Origin: Acanthosepion esculentum
Lineage: Eukaryota > Mollusca > Cephalopoda > Sepiida > Sepiidae
DNA: 64,000 nt
Direction of reading: 5' to 3'
NCBI GenBank assembly: GCA_964036315.1
Contig: OZ038517.1
Location: 49,610,916 to 49,674,915, forward strand
Of this stretch, positions 1-10,608 are shown piece after piece. The translations under genes were made by a program, and so were the position numbers. The notes beneath the pieces were generated by a model. It made no database searches. It saw only the letters and a program-made list of their open reading frames with translations, and had not been told where the DNA came from. The number at the start of each line of letters is the position of its first letter. Within the stretch, counting starts at the first letter, position 1.

Positions 1-1120
1 TATATATATATACATATATATATATAATGTGTTCCTTTTGTCTAGTCACATTATATTTTTACAAGCATGATGAATGATTGGCTTTATTACTTGATGAACC
101 ATTCTGTTAGATTCCCTGGAGTTCTATTGGCCCATTCTTCAATTAACTCCCAGATATCACCCCCCCCCCCCACACACACACACACCAAGTGATCGAGAGT
201 CAAATCTCTAATCTCTTATAGACATTTCCTCATTTGCGACAAAGTAAAAACAGAACAAATTTAATTATGTCTCTAACTGTTGCTTATTGAATACGTGATT
301 CCGATGGTCTATCATGCAAATTCCCACGAAAAATCATTCTGTCTGCTGATACGAAAGAGACAAAGTTGCCTAGGTTTAGAACAATTTCATTTTACTCGAA
401 TCAGGGTCTTTAAAAATAAATTGTTTTTTTTTTTCTTTTTCCTTTTTTTTTTATTATTTAAGCTTAGGTTGGTGTCACGGAATAAAAAAATTTCACCTTT
501 CCCAAATTACAAATGAGAAGGAGAGTTAGAGTTCTGGATCCAAATCTAAATTGCGTCTTTGTTACTTTATTGCCTTACTTGGGGTGAAATGATTAAAAAA
601 AAAAAACAGAAATAAAAAAAAAACAATAAATATTCAAAATTTAGTGTTGAATGTAAGTCATATTATTAACTTTGAATTCTTCCCTGAGAGACCATGTCTT
701 CAGGGGCGTAGCTGTATTCACTGCACTTGGACATTTTCAGGTTGGTGAGACTATTTAACCTATAGTTGGTGTTGACTCTGAGAAATTAATCCATTCCTTT
801 AACAAGTCTTGTTTTCTTCCTGTGTCTTTTCTATAAATAATTTCATAGTAATTGTTCTAATGAACTTTACTCTCTCTATGGTACCCAGCCTCTTTGAATT
901 TCTACAGAAGAATGGTGAGAATACCATGAACTGAGCATGTGAACATCAAAGAAGTTTTAGAGAAAATGGAAACAACAAAATAGGGAACTTATACCGAACA
1001 CCAGGAAGAGATAGTTGAAATTTCTGAGGCACATAACGAGGAAAGAAGGCTTGGAAAATTTGTCAGTCATGGGGCATACTGAAGGCAAGAGAGACAGAGA
1101 AAAATAGTGCCTCACCTACC
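1..1120. other. AT-rich DNA without a gene
   Basis: The stretch opens in a TA tract (1-28), has a poly-C run leading into CA repeats (about 161-184) and several poly-A/T runs. A short piece at about 815-907 resembles the non-LTR retrotransposon tail seen elsewhere in the window (the segment encoding a phrase like FYKYFHGNC). The open frame at 280-516 is dominated by poly-F from a T run and is not credible. I see no gene. Confidence 0.6.
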
Positions 1121-1127
1121 TAATGAT

Positions 1128-2632
1128 CTTATGTAAATGGTTGACAGAACAGGGATTAGGAGAGATAGCAAAAAGCCAACATTTAATAATTGCTACAAAG
1201 GAGAGGAAATTGGGGAGAGCCATGATCAATTATGTCTTGAAGGGACAAGGTGAATAGAAGAAGAAGGAGAAGAAGGAGCTTGCATAAATGGTTAGCAGAA
1301 CAGGGATTAGGAGAGATAGCAAAAAGACAACATTTAATAAGTGCTACAAAAGGGAGGAAATTGTGGAGAGCCATGATCAACCAAGTCTTGAAGAGACAAG
1401 GTGACAAGAAGAAGAAGAAGAAGAAGAAGGAGCTTGTGTAAATGTTTGGCAGAACAAGTATTAGGAGAGATAGCAAAAAGCCAACATTTAATAATTGCTA
1501 CAAAGAAGAGGAAATTGTGGAGAGCCATGATCAGTTATGTCTTGAAGGGGCAAGGTGAATAGAAGAAGAAGAAGGCGCTTGCATAAATGGTTAGCAGAAC
1601 AGGGATTAGGAGAGATAGCAAAAAGACAACATTTAATAAGCGCTACAAAAGAGAGGAAATTGTGGAGAGCCATGATCAACCAAGTCTTGAAGAGACAAGG
1701 TGACAAGAAGAAGAAGAACGAGCTTGTGTAAAGGGTTGGCAGAACAAGTATTAAGAGAGATAGCAAAAAGCCAACATTTAATAAGAGCTACAAAGGAAAG
1801 GAAATTGTGGAGAGCCATGATCGCACAAATCCTGAAAGGACACAAAACACGGAAGAAGAATATGAAGAAGGTTCTTGTATAAATGGTTGGCAGAAAAAGG
1901 ATTAGGAAAAATATCCCCAAAAAAAATTTAAGAGCAACGAAGGACACAAAATTGTGGAGAGCCATGATCGACCACGTTCTGAAGCAACACGGTACATAGA
2001 AGAAGAAAAAGCAAAAGAAACTAAAATTTATTAAAATCTAAAGGCCACAGGAAGTTGTGGAGAGTCATGAGTGCCTACATCCTGAAGAGACATGATACAT
2101 CAAAGAAGAATGATCTTGTGTAAAAGGTTGGTAGAACAGTGATTAAGAGATATAGCAAAAAGACATTTAATAAGAGGTACAAAGGAGAGGAAATTGTGGA
2201 GAGCCACGATCAACCACGTCCTGAAGGTACAAGGCACATAGAAGAAGAAGAAGAAGAAGAAGGAGGTTGTGTAAATGTTTGGCAGAACTGGCATTAGGAG
2301 ATATAGCAAAAAAAAATTTTAAGTTCGACAAAGTACAAGAAGTTGTGGAGAGTCATGATCTTAAGAATCCTGAAGGGACATGGCACATAGGAGAACAACA
2401 ACAACTTTGTGTAAATCGTTGGCAGACCAGGGAGTAGGAGAGATACCAAAAAAAGCCAACATTTAATAAGAGCTACAAAGGAGAGGAAATTGTGGAGAGC
2501 CGTGATCACCAACATCCTGAGGGGACAGAGCACATAGAAGAAAAAGAAGGATCTTGTGCAAATGGTTGGCAGAACAGGGATTAGGAGAGATAGCAAAAAG
2601 ACGACATTTACTCAAAGCTACAAAGGACATGG
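1128..2632 (+). repeat. Satellite array 1, about 148-bp unit, ~10 copies
   Basis: The landmark TGTGGAGAGCCATGATC, or a close variant, recurs near 1210, 1363, 1515, 1663, 1807, 1952, 2057, 2195, 2342 and 2490. Most steps are 138-152 bp; one copy is shortened to about 105. Between landmarks lie a purine-rich AAGAAGAAG block of variable length and a block reading GGCAGAACAGGGATTAGGAG. On the + strand the units translate to fragments such as IRATKERKLWRAMIAQILKG, which resembles the tail of a retroelement ORF. Frames are not maintained between units, so this is a satellite derived from coding sequence, not a gene. Confidence 0.85.
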
Positions 2633-2904
2633 TCAAAAAAGATCTTTTAAATGTAATAAAAATATTTAACCTTTCATTAAACATCCGTCTCACACTTTTC
2701 CCTGGTCTATTGAACTTGAGTAGAGTTTTATCCCTTATTTCCTGTTTAGGATTGGGTTTCCAGTTCCTTCTAAAGTCTACTTCAGCTCAATAATCCTAAA
2801 GCTTGTTCTTTCCTATGCTAATATCCACACATTAACCCTTTATTTTGAGTGGCTCTTGGGCTTTGTAATTGATGAACATTATTAAAGAAAATAATTGAGT
2901 AAAT

Positions 2905-3330
2905 GCCTAATTTTAAATTCCATAGAAGAACCTTAAATGTAAAAATATTTAACCTTTAATTAATAAAATAAATAAAACCCATTTATAAAATTAGCCTTGA
3001 TAGTTGAAGTGCATCAAATGTAATAAAAGTATTTATCCCTTAATTAATGAAATGGGAAAAAAAAAGGTCATTTGTAAATTCCCATTGTCAGTTGAAGAAC
3101 TTCAAATATAATAAACTGGACAAAGCTTAATTCTAAATTCCCCGTGTCAATCAAAGAACTAGAATAGTAAGAAAAATATTTAACCTTTAATTAAAGAAAT
3201 GAAAAAAAGAAAAGGTCATTTCTAAATTGCCGTTTTCAATTGAAGAACTTTAAATATAATAGACTGGACAAAGCTTAAACCTAAATTCCAGTCGTCAATC
3301 AAAGAACTTGAAATATTGTATAAATATTTA
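2905..3330 (+). repeat. Diverged tandem repeat, ~148-bp period
   Basis: The phrase GGACAAAGCTTAA followed by CTAAATTCC occurs at 3118 and 3266, 148 bp apart, with matching flanks (TATTTAACCTTTAATTAA, GAAAAGGTCATTT). Earlier, weaker copies begin near 2905. There is no coding potential. Confidence 0.65.
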
Positions 3331-3945
3331 ATAATAATTCAATTTAATCAATAACTTGAACCATTGTCAATTTAAAATGTCACAGAATAATAATTGAAAT
3401 CCTTTCTGTACAAACACATCTGCCAGAAAGGCAGACATTATTTCTGAACAACCTATTCCAAACCAAACAATCATTCTATAGATCAGGACCCATTTCTGTC
3501 TATTAATTCTCTAAGTTCTTTCTCAGATTTTCTCAAAGAGTTCCTCATCTTCTAAACTTCTGCACAATATTCCTCTCTGTGATGCTATTATATTATTTAT
3601 TTATCTACTTATTTATTTATTTATTTTTTTACCTTCTTTGAAGAAGCTTGCGAACATTTGTTCTGGCAGCTTAATGGATTTGATAGGCTAAGGAAGCATT
3701 CTTGGAGATCGGTGAAGGAGTTCTTTCGAAGGATCTTGCTGTTCCTTTCATGTCAGTCTCACTTTGAGCTGAAATTTGGTCTCTCGTGGAAATGTAACAA
3801 AATCTTTACGGAATTTTTTTGCCGATTCTGTTACCAAAGACAAGTGTGTAACTGAACTACTCATATCAGAATGTAGATGTGTATGTATTTATTCAGACGT
3901 AAATGTAGGGGTGAGTGTGTGTATCGCAACTCACACACCTGCACA
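3331..3945. other. No recognisable gene; TTTA microsatellite at ~3597-3628
   Basis: The sequence is AT-rich with a short tract of TTTA repeats. The small overlapping frames at 3658-3970 show no family resemblance and run into CA repeats. I see nothing functional here. Confidence 0.5.
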
Positions 3946-4026
3946 CAAACACACACACACATATATATAATATATATATATACACTTATATCAGCAATTT
4001 CACATATGCTCATATATATCACAGTA

Positions 4027-4080
<54 letters not shown>
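3945..4080. repeat. CA then TA microsatellite
   Basis: A CA tract at about 3945-3960 passes through imperfect TA into an almost pure TA run at 4031-4078. The run directly abuts the foldback element at 4079. Confidence 0.9.
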
Positions 4081-4082
<2 letters not shown>

Positions 4083-4302
4083 AACAATAAAATCCAAAAT
4101 CACCTCATATGAGGAATAGCCTATTTCAGCAGACAAAGGTATCAGTCGTCTCTCTTATCAAGCCTAGTGTGGACTGAGTTTATGTCAGAAATATGAATTT
4201 AACTCTGAAAGCTAAAAATAAAACAGTTGAAAAACTAATATCTTCATCTGCCGAAATAGGCTATTCCCCACATGAGGTGATTTTGGATTTTATTGTTTAT
4301 TA
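4079..4302. mobile_element. Foldback (MITE-like) element with ~50-bp inverted arms
   Basis: The left arm (about 4079-4128) and right arm (about 4245-4302) are near-perfect inverted repeats. The outer ends read AATAAACAATAAAATCC and its complement, and both arms contain the AATAGCCTATTTC motif. The middle of about 115 bp is unrelated. The right half resembles pieces at 48380-48495 and 49250-49372 (GAAATAG then CATGAGGTAATTTTG), and all three abut TA tracts. It may be two Penelope-type ends joined head to head rather than a DNA transposon. Confidence 0.65.
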
Positions 4303-4315
4303 ATTATATTGCTCT

Positions 4316-4436
4316 GTATTAATAAATACATTGAGCTCTTTCTGTGGATCAGGTTTAATATTTTATATTACTAGGATCCACTTGGATTATATGCTAACGG
4401 ATTTGTTACCTTTACTATATATATATATATATATAT
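4316..4436 (+). repeat. Dispersed repeat copy next to a TA tract
   Basis: This segment (GAGCTCTTTCTGTGGATCAG, then TAATATTTTATATTA, then TTGGATTA) is repeated at 38830-38950 with about 85% identity by eye. Both copies end in TA tracts, and the end motif (GGATTTGTTACCT) recurs near 13833-13852. The element class is unknown. Confidence 0.6.
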
Positions 4437-4438
4437 TA

Positions 4439-4920
4439 GAATTGGACATTCAGGCCGGTAAATGTTATTTAATACTGTTTATTATAAAACAGAGCATTTG
4501 ATTAAATACTTGTATCTATCAAAAGAACGTTAAACATAATATATATAAATGTCTTTAAATAAATTGTCGGACTATGTCCAATTCTAAAATATATGACGTC
4601 ATTTGTTTACATCTGATACGCTAGAGCAGATATGAATAGAAGAGATCCATGGAAGATTTAAGTTTAAAGATAGTAAAATCGACCTTGCTAACCAGACGCT
4701 GCTCTGTGGCCGAAAGGTTAAGGCACATCACGCGAAATGATGGTTCCGTATAGGATACAGGTTCGATTCCTGTTGGAGAGCGAAAATTTTCTATGAAAAT
4801 TTCTCGGACATTCAGGCCGGTAAATGTTATTTAATACTGTTTATTATAAAACAGAGCATTTGCTTAAATACTTGTATCTATAAAAAGAACGTTAAACATA
4901 ATATATATAAATGTCTTTAT
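4439..4920 (+). mobile_element. tRNA-Ser-like SINE with directly repeated flanks
   Basis: A tRNA-like head (4698-4782) is followed by a tail of about 130 bp that begins TCTCGGACATTCAGGCCGG and contains ACTGTTTATTATAAAACAG. The same tail also lies upstream of the head (about 4444-4552), so two tails flank one head, as in a head-to-tail dimer with one head lost or a circularly permuted copy. A nearly complete second copy is on the minus strand at 48507-48918, and fragments are at 37945-38040 and 39049-39290. The upstream junction TTAGAATTGGACAT/TCAGG looks like recombination at the shared word GGACAT. Confidence 0.8.
4698..4782 (+). ncRNA. tRNA-Ser(CGA)-like SINE head (Pol III promoter)
   Basis: The A box is TGGCCGAAAGGTTAAGGC and the B box is GGTTCGATTCC. 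The anticodon arm CATCA/TGATG closes a loop CGCGAAA that places CGA at the anticodon position, with the universal T33 changed to G. A variable-arm-like stretch precedes the B box, as expected for a class II tRNA such as Ser. The acceptor pairs only partly, so this is a SINE head and not a working tRNA gene. Confidence 0.75.
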
Positions 4921-5017
4921 ATATATATATATATAATAAGGATAAAACAACTGAAAAGTTGCAAATTAAAAGAAAAAAAATTGAATGTTTTTTTGTGAAA
5001 GTATTTATTTATGTTTT

Positions 5018-5655
5018 TATATATATATATATATTTGATATTTCGGATCGCCTCGATATTTCCTCAGAAATTAATTAAATAACTGTATTTGGAAGTTTGT
5101 TTACAAGTAGCGTCCGTCGTGAGACGCAGACGTCACGTGATGTGGAATGCAACTGTGTTTGAATATTTCTAACGTAAATCTAACGATAATATTTTAGATG
5201 TTGTTTAAAAAGGTTTTTTTAACTATATCTAAAAAAATTTTTTTTAACTATTGAAATATTTGTTTAACCCTAGTTTATATGTGTCTAATTTTAAAATCCA
5301 GTATTTCTCTTTTTTTCTGCGTATGTGGAACTAAATTCGGAGTCTATCAATAAACATTTACAGTTGTCTAATGAGTGTCTTGATTGATTAAAGTGTTCAG
5401 CTATGGGGGAATAAGGATTGTTTTGACGTATGGACAGTTTATGATTGTTGAAACGAAATCTAAAATTAATTCCAGATTCGCCAATATATCCACTATTAGG
5501 ACATATTGTGCAGAATAAGTAGTAAACTATATTATGGCTATCACAGGTGAGGCGAGGTGGATGTATTTTGATATTGGAGTTGGGTACAGAAAATACACTA
5601 TCGGTTATTAAGTGTTTGCAAACTAGACAATATATATATATATATATATATATTT
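5018..5655 (-). mobile_element. Penelope-like element 3' fragment between two TA tracts
   Basis: The fragment is bounded by TA tracts at 5018-5033 and 5632-5653. It holds an open GIY-YIG reading frame (5291-5629, minus) and about 250 bp of downstream AT-rich 3' sequence. The N-terminal reverse-transcriptase part is missing, as in a 5'-truncated retrotransposon copy. Confidence 0.7.
5291..5629 (-). pseudogene. GIY-YIG endonuclease domain of a Penelope-like element (5'-truncated)
   Basis: The minus-strand frame is open for 112 codons but has no ATG. Near the N-terminus it has CLVCKH. It then has HNIVYYLFCTICPNSGYIGE, which matches the GIY-YIG core with the Cys-containing insertion typical of Penelope-like elements. 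RFRFNNH (conserved Arg and His) and AEHF follow, and the frame ends EKKRNTGF. In this family the GIY-YIG nuclease nicks target DNA to prime reverse transcription. The intact frame suggests a fairly recent insertion, but with no RT domain it cannot move itself. Confidence 0.78.
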
Positions 5656-5845
5656 TTAAGGTATGCTATGTTTATGGGAAAAAAATTCTGAGTATCAATA
5701 TGAGATAGCATGTATGTAAATATAAAAGTGAACATTGAAGCCAACACTCAGAAGCGACAGGCTGTTTCATACTAAATTGTTTCAGGCCTGATGATTGCAT
5801 TTAGCATGAAATAGTCTTTTGAGTGTTGACCTCAATGTTCACTAA
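5656..5845. repeat. Dispersed terminal-repeat copy with hammerhead-like core
   Basis: This is one of about ten copies of a repeat with the order AAGGTRTGCTATATTTATGGG, then ATAGAGCATATG, then TATAAAAGTGAACATTGAAGT, then a GCGACAG...TTTCAT block. The 5727-5840 part is an imperfect palindrome: the GTGAACATTGA side returns inverted as TCAATGTTCAC. On the + strand, 5785-5816 reads GGCCTGATGA through GAAATAGTC, resembling a hammerhead ribozyme core. Confidence 0.65.
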
Positions 5846-5868
5846 TATATGTGTGTGTGTGTAATATG

Positions 5869-5901
<33 letters not shown>

Positions 5902-6093
5902 ATGTAATATGTATATATATATAGATATATGTGTGTGTGTGTATGTAATATGTATATATATATATGTGTGTGTGTATGTAATATGTATATATATATATGT
6001 GTGTGTGTATGTAATATGTATATATATATGTGTGTGTGTGTATGTAATATGTATATATAAATATATATATATGTATATGTGTATGTAATATGC

Positions 6094-6127
<34 letters not shown>

Positions 6128-6297
6128 GTGTGTGTGTAAGTAATATGTATGTATATATATATATATGTGTGTGTGTGTAAGTAATATGTATATATATATA
6201 TGTGTGTGTGTGTATGTAATATGTATATATATATGTATATATATGTGTGAGTGTGTATGTGCATAATATGTGTATATATATGTGTGTGTATAATATG

Positions 6298-6330
<33 letters not shown>

Positions 6331-6495
6331 TTATATGTATATACATATGTATAATATATGTATATATGTATATATGTATATATATATAATATATGTATAT
6401 ATATACATATGTATAATATGTGTATATATATGTATAATATCTGTATATAATATATATATATATATATATGTATAATATGTGTATATATATGTATA

Positions 6496-6554
<59 letters not shown>

Positions 6555-6560
6555 TATATC
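5846..6560. repeat. Compound TA/TG microsatellite, ~0.7 kb
   Basis: The array alternates TATATATA blocks with TGTGTGTG and the spacer GTAATATG roughly every 35-50 bp, and ends in pure TA (about 6503-6550). Long YIYI/HTHT frames on both strands are translation artefacts. Confidence 0.92.
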
Positions 6561-6904
6561 CAAGTATAGGATTGGTGTATATGGAATAAATTCCAATAAC
6601 CAAAAACACTATTCTTAAAAGTGTGCTCAATACAGAGTAGAGCAAATATAATTTATTCAAAAATTATAACATATGTTATAAAATGACTACAAAAATAGCC
6701 ATTTTGTTTCAACACCTCTGGTGTTGTATCAAGTGATGGTGTTGAATGTAGAATAAAGGGTTTTAAAAAGTTTCAAATCAATCAATCACCCCTCGCTAGG
6801 GGAAACACTGTTACATAAGCTGGAATACATATGTTTTTTTATCTATTTTGTTTTTATTGAAATTAAGTTGGAATTAACGTTAAGATCTAATGCTGCTCTG
6901 AACT
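6561..6904 (-). mobile_element. Penelope-type end repeat
   Basis: The segment includes AAAATAGCCATTTTGTTTCAA followed by ACACCTCTGGTGTTG, a short stem-loop. The same unit is present in inverted orientation at 49705-50190, with the order TTCAAATGTATCTAA, TAAGATCTAATGC, CCCCTAG, TATTTTTGTAGTGA reversed. The class call rests on resemblance to Penelope-like 3' ends and is moderate. Confidence 0.45.
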
Positions 6905-7125
6905 CCATTACAACTTAGATACATTTGAATGGAAGATATGAGTTACAAAAGACAATACACACACAATCAGATTGTAAAGGCAATAGATGATGACTGGCAT
7001 TGCATTTAAGTTTTTGAAGACCAAAGATGCTAGGAAAGCAAGAAGCCAAAAGAGAGTTCCAAAAACAAAAAGTGTGAGAAAACAAACTGTTAGCAAAGCA
7101 ACTTTTATGTGCTGCGTCCTTTCGG
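6905..7125 (-). pseudogene. Non-LTR retrotransposon 3' tail fragment
   Basis: Minus-strand translation gives phrases matching the LINE tail found throughout the window (LYNLIVCVLSFVTHIFH, then NSLFSHTFCFWNSLLASCF, compare NSFMSRTSRLWNSLPASCF). It is frameshifted and truncated, and directly precedes satellite array 2. Confidence 0.6.
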
Positions 7126-7690
7126 GACATTGGTGATTAGGACTCTCCACAACTTCCTATACCTTGTGGCTCTTAACAGATTCCACAAGTGAGAAGTGCA
7201 AGAAAAAAAACTGTTAGCATAGAACTTAGGGTTACATCTAGCCATTTTAACTTTTATGTACTGCATCCTTTCGGGACATTGGTGATTAGGACTCTCCACA
7301 ACTTCCTATACCTTGTGGCTCTTAACAGATTCCACAAGTGAGAAGTGCAAGAAAAAAAACTGTTAGCATAGAACTTAGGGTTACATCTAGCCATTTCAAC
7401 TTTTATGTGCTGCATCCTTTCGGGACATCGGTGATTAGGACTCTCCACAACTTCCTATTCTCTGTGGCTCTTTGCAGATTCCACAAGTGAGAAGTGCAAG
7501 TGAAGAAACTGTTAGCATAGAACTTAGGGTTACATCTAGCCATTTTAACTTTTATGTGCTGCAGCCTTTCGGAACATTGGCGATTAGGACTCTCCACAAC
7601 TTCCTATTCTCCGTGGCTCTTAGCAGATTCCACAAGTGAGAAGTGCAAGAAAAAAACTGTTAGCATAGAACTTATGGTTATATCTAGTCA
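7105..7690 (-). repeat. Satellite array 2, 149-bp unit, ~4 copies, LINE-derived
   Basis: CTCTCCACAACTTCCTAT repeats at steps of about 149 bp (near 7143, 7292, 7441, 7590) with very high similarity. On the minus strand each unit encodes MARCNPKFYANSFFSCTSHL and then, contiguously, RATRYRKLWRVLITNVPKG. The first part is the LINE tail domain (NSF...SRLWNSL). The second is the motif also carried by arrays 1 and 3. This shows directly that LINE coding sequence was tandemly amplified here. Confidence 0.88.
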
Positions 7691-7816
7691 TTTCATTTCA
7701 TTGAATTTAAATTTCTAAAAATCAAAGTTGACAGGGAGGCAAAAAGCCGAAAGAGAGTTTAACAAGCATGAAGAAACTGTTAGCATAGAACTTATGTTTG
7801 CATCTTGCCATTTCAA
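7691..7816 (-). pseudogene. LINE tail fragment flanking array 2
   Basis: Nucleotide similarity to the 7.1-7.7 kb units continues (TTAGCATAGAACTTATG, CATTTCAACTGTAAA), but the satellite periodicity stops. It is probably part of the single-copy parent or an end unit. Confidence 0.5.
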
Positions 7817-9770
7817 CTGTAAACAGACAGGTGTATATATAGAACTGGTTTATACTCGAATCAAAAAGGTAGGCAGACTCCAGTTTCAAGGATTAAAAGA
7901 TAGACATAAATTTGACTTATGTTAGCGTTAAAAAGTCGGAATCGGTTCTGCTTACTCTTAAGTCAAAAAGGTAGATATATTTTTAACAAAGATTTGAAAG
8001 TTAGACATCAGTCTGGTATACACTACAGTCAGAAAGATCAAAGCAAGTCAGGCCTTCACTCAAGTCAGAGAGGTAGACATATCTGGTTTGATCTAGTGTC
8101 TAGTGTATCCACTCAGAAGTTGCAGTCACCATATTGTAATTCCCAGTGAGAGGGCATTTAGTCAGCAGAAAATGTGTTAGTCTTTAAAATAAAATTGCAT
8201 GCCCATATTCAGGGAATGAAATTTAAGAGAAAATCAAACCGTTACGCTGGTATATTTAGCCGCATTTTCCTCATTCAACCAGCTATTTTCTATTTTATCT
8301 GATCATAAGAAGACCTTTATTTTTCTCTCGTTTTTTAAGGGGCCCAAGATTTTCTTTAAAAGAGAAGAAAAGATCAATTCCGTGCCAATAAGAACGCGTG
8401 CCATTCTTTGGAAATAAACCCAGGCAAAGAGAAAAATCATCAGGCTGCGATATTTTACTGCCTTGTGGTTCAAATAGCTTGGCACTTTAAGGTTTCCATT
8501 AAACCAGATTGTGAGAAAATTTATTTTTTCTTTTTTTTTTTTTCTTCCTTTTTATGGTGAAACCTTTAAAGGTCGGAAAGAGATCAATTCTGAATTCTTT
8601 CTGTCTGCAAACCCAAATTCTTCCAATAGATAATCGAAGAATTATATTCAAAGTAGGCTTCAGTGCATTGTTCTGAAATCTTCAGTTTTCCGATTTTAAG
8701 CCAAACAAATACAAATTTAATAGTTTGGCAGGTAGTAAGGGAAGTGGCAGTAATGGACATTTCCTTACAAGGAAACATTCAGTAGTTACTGACCGAGCAG
8801 CCAGTGCAACTTTTCGTTGAATTTTTTATTTTAATTAGTACCGATAACAACTAACAAATCACTAAATAATCTCTCACACTTAGTAAAAGACCATGTAGAA
8901 GCATGGAACCAAAATAATAAAAGAGAAAAATTAAAAGTTAAGTTATAAAATGACTTTAAAATATAGGTAAGAATGATAATTAACAATAAATACAGAAAAA
9001 GGTGAGATTATAAAATAATAGTTAAATAAATATGAAAACTCCCATAATACACCAGAACAGGTGAATTACCGTCAGTTGAAATGGAAATCAAGTTTTCTCT
9101 CTCTTCATCTTCCAGATTGCACTAGTTTAACAATAATTATAAATAGTTATTGACCAATTTTATCAATGTGATATTTTTGCATTATATCAAATATTAACTA
9201 ATTAACTGCCAAATATTTTTAATGCATATTTTTGACACAAACAGGTGTCTTAAGAGTTTATTTATTCCTTATGTTTAATGTCAGTAGTTACCATTGTCGT
9301 TTTTATAGAAACTAGAACATCAAATATATATGTGTATAAAACATCAAAAAATAATATTGATTAGAAATAATAAAAAATATTTTTCAAAATAGTCATTATT
9401 TTTCTACTCGTGAAATGTAAAATTATGACAGAAAGTGTCTTCTTACAGCTAATAATAAAAACTTTAAAGGGTTGTAAAATATACCTCTGCAAAATGCAAT
9501 GTATGTAAGCAATTCAATGTATATACAAGGAATAACATGTAGAGAGTTTAATTTTAACAGATCCCTAAATGGGGCTCATGGCAGGTAATGGGTTAAGAAT
9601 ATAGCAACTAGGCTCTGCAAATTGGAGGAGAGAGTTATCAATGATAATCTTCTGACTTTGAATCCACTGTTATTTTCTTTTAAACCTCTTTCTGTTTATT
9701 TTTAAAAATACTTTTTATCACATGAAATTTGGTAAGTCAGAGTTAATTTTCATTCTGAAAATGCAGCCCA
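7817..9770. other. No gene seen; moderately unique AT-rich DNA
   Basis: There is no recognisable domain on either strand. The small frames (7919-8149, 8303-8485, 8584-8778) are unremarkable. Between 7850 and 8110 short phrases such as AGTCAAAAAGGTAGA / AGTCAGAGAGGTAGACATAT recur loosely. No splice-bounded open exon stands out. Confidence 0.5.
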
Positions 9771-9805
9771 GAGAAAAAAAAAGTTTGAGAACCACTGCCC
9801 TCAGT
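9771..9805 (-). mobile_element. hAT-like terminal sequence remnant
   Basis: AAAAAAAGTTTGAGAACCACTG resembles the widely seen inverted end of hAT-type elements (CAGTGGTTCTCAAACTTTTT when read on the minus strand). A possible partner class end is at 34896-34932. No transposase is present. Confidence 0.4.
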
Positions 9806-10229
9806 TTTGGCTTCCACAACTCAAGATCGCATGGATTCTTCTGATGAAGTTCTGTTCTGAACTGTTCTGTCACCATTTGATCCATGGTTTAAGACGGGTC
9901 TCTAATTTGACCCAACTTGCAGCACGGTGATCCATTCATCAATCAATCCCTGTTGTGATGCAGATAATCTGTGGTATGGAACTCTGTCATGCTAAAAAAA
10001 AAAATCTCACTCTCATCCAAGTCTAGTATCAGCAACAGGATTTATCTGGCACCATTCAAGCTTTTAACCAATTTTCTTAAGTCATCCCTCTTTATGAAGC
10101 CCTGTTACCTCAAGAAATTGGATGGGAGTTCTATAGGTGGGAATTGCAAGAAAAAAAAAACAGTTATATTAGGGGTGATGGTTGTTAGTACACTAGTAAA
10201 ATGGTAGGACCTAAATTCCAATCTAGTAG

Positions 10230-10608
10230 CAAGCTTAAATTCCTGTAGTCAAGACTTCAGCAATGATATTGAACCAACTGCTAGGTTTGCTGCAAGGAAA
10301 TTTGACTCAGTGGGTCATGGCAGAAAATTTTTTTCATCAGAATCCTTATTGCCCATTTATAAATTTGCTATTGAATATTGTTGCCATATTTAGTCTGACG
10401 TTCCTGCTGTACATCTCACGATTCTTGACAAAATCCAAAGAAGGATCTGTAATGTAGTCAGTCCTGTCCAGGCATCTCAATTTCAGTCACTTTATCACTG
10501 ACCTGGTATGGCCTCCCTCTATCTTTTCTACAAATATTTTCATGGCAACTGTTCTTATAAGCGTTCTTTTTCCCCTGGTGCCTCGATTACATGAATTTAA
10601 GCTATTTA
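10230..10608 (+). pseudogene. LINE RT tail, 5' part, interrupted by mariner
   Basis: The + strand, across frameshifts, gives IEYCCHI and SDVPAVHLTILDKIQRRICNV, then SLYLFYKYFHGNC and LHEFK. This is the thumb and tail of the non-LTR RT common in this window. It breaks at the TA target used by the mariner at 10609 and resumes at 11898. Confidence 0.72.

Noticed and set aside
4698..4782. Functional tRNA-Ser gene
   Set aside because: T33 is missing, acceptor pairing is poor, and the same head occurs with a common tail in other copies, so it is a SINE.
5801..6596. Frames of up to 254 codons rich in Tyr, Ile, His, Thr
   Set aside because: These are translations of TA/TG/CA microsatellite; the same applies at 59421-61100.
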